Source: an uncultured Dermabacter sp.
GTDB taxonomy: Bacteria; Actinomycetota; Actinomycetes; Actinomycetales; Dermabacteraceae
Reading direction: 5' to 3'
NCBI GenBank assembly: GCA_947252755.1
Contig: CAMXWV010000003.1
Location: 124,001 to 188,000, forward strand
Length of the DNA: 64,000 nt
The translations under genes and the position numbers were made by a program. Positions 18,110-26,612 of the stretch are shown here, piece by piece. The notes under the pieces were generated by a model. That model saw only the letters and a program-made list of their open reading frames with translations. It did no database searches and was not told where the DNA came from. The number at the start of each line of letters is the position of its first letter. The stretch's first letter is position 1.

Positions 18110-19157
18110 GGATGAACGAGACCAGGTCGGTGAGGACCGCTGCGTCAGCGGTGGGCGGAACCCCGTGGCCCAGGTTCACCACGTGGCCCGCGGCGGCGCG
18201 GCCCTGCTCAACGACGCGCTCCGCCTCCGCGCGGCGGACTTCGTCGCTGGAGAACAGAACGGACGGGTCGATATTGCCCTGCACCGCCAGGTGATCCGGC
18301 AGCAGGCTGATCGCCGTGGAGAGGTCGATGCGGTGATCCACGCCCACGCAGGTGGCGCCGGCTTCCGCAATCGCGGGGAGCATATGGTTCGTGCCCACTC
18401 CGAAGTGCGTGCGCGGCACGTTCAGCTCGGCCACGTAGTCCATGGTGCGCTGAGAGTGCGGCAGCACGAACTCGCGGTAGGTACGCTCGGACAGGGAGCC
18501 GGCCCAGGAGTCGAACAGCTGCACCGCAGAAGCGCCGGCTTCCACCTGGGCGCGGAGGAACTCACCGGATAGGTCAGCCACCCACTGGGCCAGGTGGTGC
18601 CACAGCGCCGGTTCACGGGTCATCAATGCCCGGGTGGCGAGATGGTCACGGGAGGGGCGGCCTTCGATCATGTAGGACGCCACGGTGAACGGGGCGCCGC
18701 AGAAGCCGATCAGCGGGGTGCTGCCGAGCTCCTCTGTGGTGATGCGGACGGCTTCGCGGATCGGGTCCATCGCCTCCCGGATCACATCATCCACCGGGGG
18801 CAGGGCGCGGATGTCCGCCTCGGAGGAGATGGGGGAGCCGAAGACGGGACCCACCCCGCTTTCGATCTCCACGTCCAGGCCCGCAATCTTCAGCGGCGTC
18901 ATGATGTCCGAGAAGAAGATGGCGGCATCCACTTTGTGCCGGCGCACCGGCTGCAGCGTGATCTCCGCGGCCATCTCCGGGATCAGGCAGGATTCGAGCA
19001 TTCCGGTGCTGCCGCGCACCTCTTTGTATTCGGGCAGGGAGCGGCCCGCCTGACGCATGAACCACACGCTGGGCGGTGCGTCCGTCACCTCGTGTCCGCG
19101 CCCGGCCAAACGCTTGATGAGCGGGGAGGAGGAAGGGGTGAGAAGCGAGTCATCCAT
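18099..19157 (-). CDS. hemE: uroporphyrinogen decarboxylase
   Basis: A 352-aa TIM-barrel enzyme that removes four carboxyls from uroporphyrinogen III to give coproporphyrinogen III. Family signatures are PPSVWFMRQAGRSLPEY (substrate-binding Arg), IFFSDIMTPLKIAGL and GFCGAPFTVASYMIEG. ATG 19157 (MDDSLLTPSSSPLI) is used; an ATG four codons earlier (19169) is equally open. First gene of the minus-strand haem operon, diverging from hemA across about 60 bp whose -10-like elements overlap. Confidence 0.93.
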   Translation of the reverse strand: MDDSLLTPSSSPLIKRLAGRGHEVTDAPPSVWFMRQAGRSLPEYKEVRGSTGMLESCLIPEMAAEITLQPVRRHKVDAAIFFSDIMTPLKIAGLDVEIESGVGPVFGSPISSEADIRALPPVDDVIREAMDPIREAVRITTEELGSTPLIGFCGAPFTVASYMIEGRPSRDHLATRALMTREPALWHHLAQWVADLSGEFLRAQVEAGASAVQLFDSWAGSLSERTYREFVLPHSQRTMDYVAELNVPRTHFGVGTNHMLPAIAEAGATCVGVDHRIDLSTAISLLPDHLAVQGNIDPSVLFSSDEVRRAEAERVVEQGRAAAGHVVNLGHGVPPTADAAVLTDLVSFIHGL

Positions 19158-19203
19158 AATGGCCACCATTGTGCCACCCGTCGGTCGGGACTCGCCGGAG
19201 AGC

Positions 19204-19210
19204 TACCATA
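19204..19210. promoter_or_regulatory. overlapping divergent -10 elements of hemA and hemE
   Basis: On the plus strand TACCAT (19204-19209) lies 7 nt before the hemA ATG. On the minus strand TATGGT (19210-19205) faces hemE and would give a leader of about 40 nt. The two hexamers share five base pairs, so polymerase binding would be mutually exclusive. Confidence 0.5.
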
Positions 19211-19216
19211 GTGCCC

Positions 19217-20563
19217 ATGCTCATCGCCGTTCGTGCCACTCATGACCGGCTCGGCCTGGACGGGCTCGACCGCCTCACCCGCGGTGCGGATCAGCTTGAC
19301 TCCGTGATCGGGCGCCTCAACGCCGAGCACCCCGACCAGCCGCTGATCGGCTGGGTGTCCATCATCACCTGCAACCGTCTGGAGATCTACCTCGACGCGG
19401 AGCGCTTCCACGACGCCGTGGACCTGGTGGTGTCCGCGGTGGTGCACACCTCAGGCCTGGACCATGATGTGGTGGCTGACGCTCTGATCGCCGATGCCGG
19501 CCGTTCCAGTGTGCGCCACCTGTTCTCCGTGGCCTCCAGCCTTGACTCGCAGGTGCTCGGCGAGGCTGAGATCACCGGTCAGGTGCGAGCCGCCTTCAAC
19601 GAAGCGCTCGCTGCCGCGCGGACCACCTCCCTGCTCAATGACCTGTTCCAGGGTGCTGCCCGCACCGCGAAGAAGGTCACCACCTCCACCCGGGTGGGCG
19701 CAGCCGGACGCTCCTCGGTGGCGGTTGCCCTGGATTCGGCTGAGCAGCTCGCGGGCCTGCTGCGCAACCGTGATGTGCTCATCATCGGCACTGGCGCGAT
19801 GGCCCGGGTGGCCAGCGCCGAGCTGCACCGCCGCTCGATTGCTCGGCTGCGCGTGTTCTCCCCGTCCGGGCGGGCTGCCTCCTTTGCCGACACGCACAAT
19901 GCGATCGCGGTGACCGAAGCGGAGCTTGCGGATGCAGTGACGCAGTCCGCGGTGATCGTGGCTGCCTCCGGCGGCGGCAGCACCGTTCTCCATCCCGGCA
20001 ATGTGCACCCGGCCGGGGACCTGGTGATCCTTGACCTTGCGCTGCATTCTGATGTTGACCCGGCGGTTGCGGAGGACACCCATGTGCACCTGCTGGGGCT
20101 CGGTGACATCTCCGCCACCTCCGGTGAGACCGATGAGCTGGAACGCGCCCGAGGCCTGGTGGAGGAGGGCGTGACCCGCTTCGAGGAGCGCCAGCGGGTG
20201 CGCGCCATGGACCCCGCGGTCAGTGCGCTGCGCTCCAGTGTGCGTGACGAGGTTGCGGCCGAAGTGGAGCGGGTGCGCGCAACGCAGGGCGATGAGGTGG
20301 CAGCCGCTGTGGAGCGCTCGCTGCACCGCGTGTACAACCGCCTGCTGCATTCGCCGATGGTGCGCGCGCAGGAGCTCGCCCGCGCCGGCAATGGTGAGAA
20401 GTTCCTCCACGCCGTGCACACCATCTTCGGGGTGGATGTGTCTGAGCAGCTGTCCCTGGGCGATCCCGGCTCTGCTCCCACCCCGGAGGAGCTGGCGCAG
20501 CCGCCGATGAGCGCGGCAGAGATCACCCGTGCGATGAGCGAGGTGGACACTCGTGTTCGATGA
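19217..20563 (+). CDS. hemA: glutamyl-tRNA reductase
   Basis: A 448-aa NADPH enzyme that reduces glutamyl-tRNA(Glu) to glutamate-1-semialdehyde, the first and usually regulated step of haem synthesis. The catalytic cysteine is in ITCNRLEIY (C52), the substrate-binding segment is LFSVASSLDSQVLGEAEI, the NADPH site is VLIIGTGAMARVA, and a C-terminal dimerisation helix is present. ATG 19217 is chosen because TACCAT lies exactly 7 nt upstream (leaderless pattern); a GTG at 19211 with GGAGAG 8 nt before it is the alternative. It lies divergent from the other eight haem genes. Confidence 0.94.
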   Translation: MLIAVRATHDRLGLDGLDRLTRGADQLDSVIGRLNAEHPDQPLIGWVSIITCNRLEIYLDAERFHDAVDLVVSAVVHTSGLDHDVVADALIADAGRSSVRHLFSVASSLDSQVLGEAEITGQVRAAFNEALAAARTTSLLNDLFQGAARTAKKVTTSTRVGAAGRSSVAVALDSAEQLAGLLRNRDVLIIGTGAMARVASAELHRRSIARLRVFSPSGRAASFADTHNAIAVTEAELADAVTQSAVIVAASGGGSTVLHPGNVHPAGDLVILDLALHSDVDPAVAEDTHVHLLGLGDISATSGETDELERARGLVEEGVTRFEERQRVRAMDPAVSALRSSVRDEVAAEVERVRATQGDEVAAAVERSLHRVYNRLLHSPMVRAQELARAGNGEKFLHAVHTIFGVDVSEQLSLGDPGSAPTPEELAQPPMSAAEITRAMSEVDTRVR

Positions 20564-20888
20564 CGTTCGCCGGCTGCGCGAAGCGGACCGCGCACAGCTG
20601 CTCGCCCTGCTGTCCCCCGAGAGCCCGGCTACCTCAGCCGACGCGTACGCCGCTCTGCCCGGTGTGCTCGCTCGCGGTGACGATACACCGGCAGCGATCC
20701 GGGCGCGCATCGACCTCGCCCTGCTGACCTGCGCTGAAGGCCTGGTGGAGAGCGCCCTCTACCAGGTGGATGAGCTCACCAAGGATGCGCGGCGGGTGCG
20801 GGATGCCTGCGGAGATAAGGAACTGGTGGCGGAGGCGGACCGGGTGCGCGATGCGGTGGAGACCGCGGCGCAGCACAGCACGCGTTGA
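20553..20888 (+). CDS. small hypothetical protein (111 aa)
   Basis: A 111-aa acidic, probably all-helical soluble protein with a GTG start, overlapping the hemA stop by 11 bp, so it is translationally coupled to hemA. Charged heptad-like stretches (VDELTKDARRVRDACGDKEL) suggest a short coiled coil. No signal peptide or known motif. I do not recognise a family; a regulatory or chaperone role for HemA is only a guess from coupling. Codon use and GC are like those of its neighbours. Confidence 0.6.
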   Translation: MFDDVRRLREADRAQLLALLSPESPATSADAYAALPGVLARGDDTPAAIRARIDLALLTCAEGLVESALYQVDELTKDARRVRDACGDKELVAEADRVRDAVETAAQHSTR

Positions 20889-20934
20889 CCACCGCGCAGC
20901 TGTCACCGCGCATTCCCGCCGCACAGGGATGATC

Positions 20935-22197
20935 TCAGCGGCTCAGCAGAGCCCTCGCAGCCCGGAACAGGTCATGCGGATCAGTCACCGCCGTCAGCTC
21001 TCGCACCGAGTGCATGGAGAGGATCGGCACGCCCACGTCCACGGTGGTGAACCCGAGCCTGGTGGCGGTGATCGGGCCGATTGTGGAGCCGCAGGGCAGC
21101 GCATTGTTGGACACGAAGTCCTGGCTGCTCACTCCCGCCTTCCGGCATGCGGCATGCCACACGGCCGCACCGCGCCCATCGGTGGCATAGCTCTGGTTGG
21201 CATTGATCTTGAGGATCGGGCCGCCGCCGGCCACCGGACGATTGGCCGGATCGTGGCGCTCGGCATAGTTCGGGTGCACCGAGTGACCCACATCGGAGGA
21301 CACCAGCACGGACTGGGAGAACGCTCGGCGCCGGGACTCTTCATCGCCGCCGAGCGCCAGGTGCACTCGGACCAGCACATCCTCCAGGAACGGCCCGGCC
21401 GCTCCGGAACGGGTCCTTGAGCCCACTTCCTCGTGATCGTTGGCGATCAGCACCGAGATCGTGGACGGCTCCGCTTCGATCAGCGCCAGCACACCTGCAT
21501 GGGTGGAGATCAGATTGTCGAGCCGGCCTGCCGCGAACAACTCCTTGCGCGCTCCGATCACCGCGGGCGGCTGGGTATCAGCGGTGACCACGTCGTATCC
21601 CACCACGTCTGACGCATCAACGCCCGCGGCCCGGGCAAGATCGCCGAGCACATCGGCGTCCTCATGGGCCAGGCCGGTGATCGGCTGCAGGTGACGCTGC
21701 GGGTCCAGTTTCAGCCCGTCCGGATTGACGGAGCGGTCCAGGTGCACCGCCAGCTGCGGCACCCGCAGGTAGGCGCCGGTGCGGGTGAGCACCGTGCTGC
21801 CGTCGCGCAGCACAAGCCGGCCGGCAAGCTCCAGATCCCGGTCCAGGAAGGAGTTGAACAAGGCGCCGCCGTACACCTCCACCCCGGCCTGGCTGAACCC
21901 GGCGGCGGAGGTAGAAGACTTCGGCTTCAGCTTGAGGGCGGGGGAGTCCGTATGCGCTCCGAACAGGGTGAACACGGTGGCGCTGTCCGCGTCCTTGGGG
22001 ATCCGCAGGGCAGCGATCGAACCGTCCCGCACCACAAAGAGCGCGTCGCCCCCGGAGATCTCCCACGGTTCGGCTTCGTCCAGCTCCCGGAAGCCGGCTG
22101 CCAGCAGGCGGCGACGCGATTCCGCCACGGCGTGGTAGGCGCTGGGGGAGGCGGAGATGAAAGCGGCGAGATCGTCGATGTGGGCGCGGGCAGTCAT
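20935..22197 (-). CDS. apeB: M18-family aminopeptidase
   Basis: A 420-aa cocatalytic zinc aminopeptidase (aspartyl aminopeptidase group). Metal-ligand and catalytic segments are FGAHTDSPALKLKP (His/Asp), ANDHEEVGSRT (catalytic Glu-Glu), SSDVGHSVHPN, and a C-terminal MHSVRELT histidine. Length matches the bacterial family (about 420-440). It removes acidic or neutral N-terminal residues in the cytosol. An AAGGA-type ribosome site precedes the ATG, and a -10-like TAGGGT lies further upstream. It is transcribed toward the small gene at 20553 (convergent). Confidence 0.92.
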   Translation of the reverse strand: MTARAHIDDLAAFISASPSAYHAVAESRRRLLAAGFRELDEAEPWEISGGDALFVVRDGSIAALRIPKDADSATVFTLFGAHTDSPALKLKPKSSTSAAGFSQAGVEVYGGALFNSFLDRDLELAGRLVLRDGSTVLTRTGAYLRVPQLAVHLDRSVNPDGLKLDPQRHLQPITGLAHEDADVLGDLARAAGVDASDVVGYDVVTADTQPPAVIGARKELFAAGRLDNLISTHAGVLALIEAEPSTISVLIANDHEEVGSRTRSGAAGPFLEDVLVRVHLALGGDEESRRRAFSQSVLVSSDVGHSVHPNYAERHDPANRPVAGGGPILKINANQSYATDGRGAAVWHAACRKAGVSSQDFVSNNALPCGSTIGPITATRLGFTTVDVGVPILSMHSVRELTAVTDPHDLFRAARALLSR

Positions 22198-22246
22198 GAA
22201 CGTCCTTTCGTCCCCACCACCCTAACCAGGCACAGGGGCCGGTGCG

Positions 22247-24178
22247 TCAGCGCACCACTCCGTCCGTGCCCTCGCACGGCTGCATTTTCAGCAGGCGCTT
22301 ATCGCCCACTTCGAGCACCACTTCAGCAGCTCCGGTCTCGGAGATCTCATTGAGCCCGGTGTAGGTGGCATAGCGGCCATCCACTTCCTCCGGGCCGAAG
22401 TCCAGTGCGTACTCCACGTTCAGGGCATGCATCGCATCGCACACATGCGGGTTCGTGTTCGCCTCGTCCAGCTCAGCGTTCAGCAGGTGAACAGCGGGTC
22501 CGGCCCGGAACGCAATGGTCTCATTGAGCACCTGGCGGTCCGAGATCGAATAGGCGAGGGATGAGCCGTTGAGCGCGTTCGTGGCGATCACGGCATCCTC
22601 GGGCACGTAGTCGGGCAGCTGCTGCAGCAGCTCCATCTCGTCCTCATCCACCAGCATCCCGGAGGACCACTGCTCCGCCATGAACCACTGGGTGCGCTGG
22701 TAGCCGCTGCCCAGGAACAGCAGCAGCACCAGTCCCGCAGCACCGGCCGCGGTGGCACGCGGACCGGTCCAGGAGTCGGAGACCCGCTGCGCGGCAGCGG
22801 CGATCATCGGGATCGCAGCGATCACCGGCACCGCGGCGATCCGGTGATAGTCAGAGTAGAACGGGCCGGTCAGAAGGTAACGCAGCGGCTGGTGGTCGAT
22901 GGCCAGGCCCGCGAAGTAGAGGGCGACGCCCACCACATACGGCAGGATCAGAAACGAGCGCCGGCCCCGCCAGGCACAGGCGGTGATCAGCACCGAGCCG
23001 GCGAGCAGCGCGATCATCAGCATCTCGGGCGCGGCGTTCGGCCAGTTCATCGCCACGGCCTTGCGCAGCCCGTAGGTCCACGGGTCGGGTGCGGTCCAGG
23101 CGGCGGACACCATGGACGGGCGCAGCCTCAGCCACACGAGCGCACCACCCGCCGCGACAGACGCGAACAGCACCAGGGCGCCGAGCCCGGCAAGCCAGCG
23201 CCGGCCGACCAGATGGAACAGCACCGCCCACGCGATGATCGGCACCGCCAGTGCCAGCGTCATGTGGATGGCCTGTGGGTGCGCCACTGCCACGGCGAGC
23301 GCCACAGCCCCGCCCATGATCAGCGCCACCGGCCATGCAGCGCCGGGCCGCACCGCCACGCCGAGCAGCTGCGTGAGCAGGGTGAGCAGCAGGGGGATCA
23401 TGCTGACTGCGAGGAACAGCGGCAGCAGAATGCCGAATGACCCCAGACCGATCGGATACCCTGCGAACACCCCGGCAAAGATCGCGGTGACCAGCAGGCC
23501 CGCGGTGCCCAGACCAAGACCGTGCCGGGCCATAGCGAGCAGCCCAAGCGGCCACACCAGGCAGGCGATGACGAACATCAGCGCATTCTGCGCGATCCAG
23601 ATCTCCGAGCCGGTGGCCAGCACGATCAGGCTTGACGCCTGGTGCCACACCGCGGGGTAGTAGGAGGTCTGCCCCTCCCACAGGCTGATGCCGCCCACCA
23701 TCCACGCAGAAGGATTGCCCGTGTCGATGATCCGCTTGATGGCGGTCATATGGAACGTGTTGTCATAGGTTTGGCTGATCGCGGTGGGTGAGCCCATGGC
23801 CAGGAGGAACACGCCGAATATCATCACCGCAGCGATCAGCAGCGACCAGCGCAGCACCCGCGGCTCCCCGGAGCGGTCCACGCTGCTGCCGCCGGCCTCC
23901 GATTCCCGCCGGCGCCGCCGCACTGGGATCATCACCAGCGCGGTCAGCGCCGCAAGCGCCGCAGCGGCAGCAAGCGGGGCGAGCGGGGACCAGGCGATGC
24001 TGGCACGGGCGCTCACCTCGGCTGCACCGAACACGAGCAGCAGGCTCACCGGTGCGGCCGCGGCCAGGCGCAGCAGTTTTGACATCGGCAGCTGCCAGGT
24101 GGTGGCACCGCCGAGCCCCACCATGAGCACTCCGGCGGCAAGGAGGCTCAGGGCCAGCTGGCCGAACTCAGCGATCAT
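22247..24178 (-). CDS. polytopic membrane protein, DUF6541-like
   Basis: A 643-aa protein with about twelve or more membrane helices in the first 480 residues and a C-terminal extracellular domain of about 150 residues. The loop TYDNTFHMTAIKRIIDTGN and the SYYPAVWHQ segment look like the DUF6541 group of actinobacterial envelope proteins that resemble GT-C glycosyltransferases; this assignment is from memory. The start overlaps the acyltransferase stop (ATGA), so the pair probably acts together on a surface polysaccharide. Substrate unknown. Confidence 0.7.
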   Translation of the reverse strand: MIAEFGQLALSLLAAGVLMVGLGGATTWQLPMSKLLRLAAAAPVSLLLVFGAAEVSARASIAWSPLAPLAAAAALAALTALVMIPVRRRRRESEAGGSSVDRSGEPRVLRWSLLIAAVMIFGVFLLAMGSPTAISQTYDNTFHMTAIKRIIDTGNPSAWMVGGISLWEGQTSYYPAVWHQASSLIVLATGSEIWIAQNALMFVIACLVWPLGLLAMARHGLGLGTAGLLVTAIFAGVFAGYPIGLGSFGILLPLFLAVSMIPLLLTLLTQLLGVAVRPGAAWPVALIMGGAVALAVAVAHPQAIHMTLALAVPIIAWAVLFHLVGRRWLAGLGALVLFASVAAGGALVWLRLRPSMVSAAWTAPDPWTYGLRKAVAMNWPNAAPEMLMIALLAGSVLITACAWRGRRSFLILPYVVGVALYFAGLAIDHQPLRYLLTGPFYSDYHRIAAVPVIAAIPMIAAAAQRVSDSWTGPRATAAGAAGLVLLLFLGSGYQRTQWFMAEQWSSGMLVDEDEMELLQQLPDYVPEDAVIATNALNGSSLAYSISDRQVLNETIAFRAGPAVHLLNAELDEANTNPHVCDAMHALNVEYALDFGPEEVDGRYATYTGLNEISETGAAEVVLEVGDKRLLKMQPCEGTDGVVR

Positions 24179-26553
24179 GGGGCACGCTCCAGGAGGTGGG
24201 GGAACTCTGTCTGGACCACCTGCAGCATGGTGGGCGCCAGGGCACTGGTGAACAGGCGGGTCAGATGATTGTCATCCATGTATACCGCCACATTGCCCTG
24301 CAGCGGTGAGCATCGCCCCTCGGGGCAGATCTGTTCGGTGAAGTCCGCGGTGCGCACGTCAGCGCCGTTCCCGGCGGCCTCAAGCTCGGCCAGCGGGGAT
24401 GTGGCCGGCAGCTTCTCGCTCAGCGGTGCGCCGCAGGCGGCGTCTGCGTCGGCAGCGGTGCCGCCATCTCGCATAACCGCCTCCGCACAGGCGTACTCAT
24501 CAGCCTCCCAGCGGGGCGTGTCCCGAATGGCGAGCACCGGCGCACCAGTCGCGGTAACCTCACGCACAGCATCCTCACCGCCCGCCACAATCGCTTCGGT
24601 GCCATCCGCCCGGGTGGTGGTGCCGGCGAGCACCACCAGGTCCGGCTCAAGCCGCTGGATCTCCTGCAGCGCCCAGTCCTTATAGTCCTGGCACATGCTC
24701 ACGGTGGACTCCGACTCCGCGAACCAGCAGCCGTCCGCGGAGAGATTGAGGATCTGCCAGTTGCCCTGTTCCGCTGCGGACTCCAGTGCGGGGATCCACT
24801 GCCGAGAGTGGGAGTTGCCCACCACGATCACGAGATGGTCGTAGTCCGCGTCCGCAGGCAGGCGCATATCGCACGGCTGCCCGCTGCGCTGCGTGATAGG
24901 GGCAAGCTCGCCGGCGCAGGCATTGTCCTGAGTGGGCCACTCCTGATCGAGCTGATGCCCGGCCGGAACCAGGTCCTCAATGGTGACATCATCGGGATCC
25001 GGGACCGCTGCGGTGGGCGCGTTGGACCCGCCACCGTCGGAGACGGGCACCGCGATCACCGGCTGGGTGGTGGGGGCGGAGGTGAGCAGAGCCCGCCAGC
25101 CGAGCGCCCCGCCGAGCACGAGCGCAATGCAGGTGGTGGTGACCATCAGGGGCTGCCACGCGGGTGCGGTCTTCCAGGACGGTCGTTTGAACTGTGCATC
25201 CACCGTCCACGTCAGCAGCACGCTCAGCAGGAAGCTCACCAGGATCACCGCGAGGCCATCGGGCACGCCCGCACGCGGTTTGTCTACGGTGGCAAGGTAG
25301 AAGATCAGCACCGGCCAGTGCACCAGATACATCGCATAGGAAGTTTTGGCGAGCCAGCGGGGCAGCCGCATGGTGAGCACGCGGTCAAAGCCCCAGGGGC
25401 TGCCGGAGTAGCCGGCCAGGATGATCAGGGCAACGCTGGCCAGCGGCCAGATCGCGATCCAGCCGGGAAACTGCCCCTGCACATCCAGCAGCAGGCCCAC
25501 GCTGATCAGCCCGGCCATGCCGAGCCAGCCGGCCAGGGCGCGCAGCGTGCTGAAGCGCGGGCGGTGCTCCTCCCCGGGTCGGGCAGCGCCGGTGATGCGG
25601 TCGAACCACGGCAGTGCGAGCGCGATCAGGGTGCCGAGCGCCACCTCCCACAGGCGAGCCGGCGTGGAGAAGTACGCGGCTTCCTGCGCGTGGCTCGTGT
25701 ACCAGATTGAGAAGGCGAAGGATGCCGCTCCGATCAGCAGGAACAGGACGCCGGCGGTGAGGATCGGCCGTGACCCTGGCCGGCGGGCGATCAGCGCCAC
25801 TGCGAGGAACAGCAGCGGCCACACCAGGAACACCTGGCCCTGCAGGCTGAGGGACCAGAAGTGCTGCAGCGGGGAAGCGGTTGAGGCATCCGCCGCGTAA
25901 TAGTCCACAGCGGTGTAGCTGAGCAGGATGTTCTGCCAGTACGTGGCGGAAGCGATCGACTCCATGATCACGCTCTGCCACATCGACGGGGGCAGCAGGA
26001 GCCGCGCGCCCACCAGGGTCAGCAGGATCACCACCACCGCGGGCGGCAGCAGCCGGGTGAAGGTGCGCAGCCAGTAGCGGGCCGGGTTGACCAGGGAGCC
26101 GCTGCGCAGGCGCCGCGCAAAGGACGCGGACAGCAGGAACGCGGAGATGAACAGGAACGCGTCCACACCGCCGGAGACGCGGCCGAGCCACACGTGGTAG
26201 CACACGATGAGCAGCACCGCCACGGAGCGCAGCCCTTCGATCTCCGGTCGGATATACGAGGGCGCAGGCTTCGGCGCTGCGGCCGGCTGATCGGATCGGC
26301 CGTGCACATCGGCAAGGGGCAGCTCATGCTGTGCTGGCCGGTACCAGACGAACGGGCCCGCATCCGGTTCATAGTCGCTTGCGCCCCACGCGGCAACGTC
26401 CTCGCTGTCCTCCTCGAGGGCGTCCTGTGTCCAGCTGAAATGGTCCGGCTCGGGCTCCTGCAGGAACTCGTTGAGCTCGAAGACGGGACTCTCCGGGGTG
26501 GGCGCAGCAGCACGGCGTGAGCGCCGACCGCGTGGCTGACCGGGGTGAGACAT
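24175..26553 (-). CDS. acyltransferase 3 (OafA-like) fused to an SGNH hydrolase domain
   Basis: A 792-aa membrane O-acyltransferase. A cytosolic acidic N-terminal extension of about 100 residues is followed by the acyltransferase-3 domain (RPEIEGLRSVAVLLIVCYHVW, then GGVDAFLFISAFLLS) with about ten helices, and a periplasmic SGNH domain of about 250 residues (VVGNSHSRQWIPAL with the GNS/SH serine block, and DDNHLTR near the C-terminus). Such fusions O-acetylate cell-wall polymers such as peptidoglycan or glycans. ATG 26553 is chosen because TACAAT lies exactly 7 nt before it; an open extension to 26610 exists. Coupled to the DUF6541-like gene. Confidence 0.88.
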   Translation of the reverse strand: MSHPGQPRGRRSRRAAAPTPESPVFELNEFLQEPEPDHFSWTQDALEEDSEDVAAWGASDYEPDAGPFVWYRPAQHELPLADVHGRSDQPAAAPKPAPSYIRPEIEGLRSVAVLLIVCYHVWLGRVSGGVDAFLFISAFLLSASFARRLRSGSLVNPARYWLRTFTRLLPPAVVVILLTLVGARLLLPPSMWQSVIMESIASATYWQNILLSYTAVDYYAADASTASPLQHFWSLSLQGQVFLVWPLLFLAVALIARRPGSRPILTAGVLFLLIGAASFAFSIWYTSHAQEAAYFSTPARLWEVALGTLIALALPWFDRITGAARPGEEHRPRFSTLRALAGWLGMAGLISVGLLLDVQGQFPGWIAIWPLASVALIILAGYSGSPWGFDRVLTMRLPRWLAKTSYAMYLVHWPVLIFYLATVDKPRAGVPDGLAVILVSFLLSVLLTWTVDAQFKRPSWKTAPAWQPLMVTTTCIALVLGGALGWRALLTSAPTTQPVIAVPVSDGGGSNAPTAAVPDPDDVTIEDLVPAGHQLDQEWPTQDNACAGELAPITQRSGQPCDMRLPADADYDHLVIVVGNSHSRQWIPALESAAEQGNWQILNLSADGCWFAESESTVSMCQDYKDWALQEIQRLEPDLVVLAGTTTRADGTEAIVAGGEDAVREVTATGAPVLAIRDTPRWEADEYACAEAVMRDGGTAADADAACGAPLSEKLPATSPLAELEAAGNGADVRTADFTEQICPEGRCSPLQGNVAVYMDDNHLTRLFTSALAPTMLQVVQTEFPHLLERAP

Positions 26554-26560
26554 GGCCCCG

Positions 26561-26566
26561 ATTGTA
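26561..26566 (-). promoter_or_regulatory. candidate -10 element for leaderless acyltransferase mRNA
   Basis: Minus-strand TACAAT, 7 nt, then the ATG at 26553. The hexamer differs from TATAAT at one position. Confidence 0.55.
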
Positions 26567-26612
26567 CTGCCCACCAGGGCATCGGCCGCAGCGGCCGTGG
26601 GAGACTTCATGC

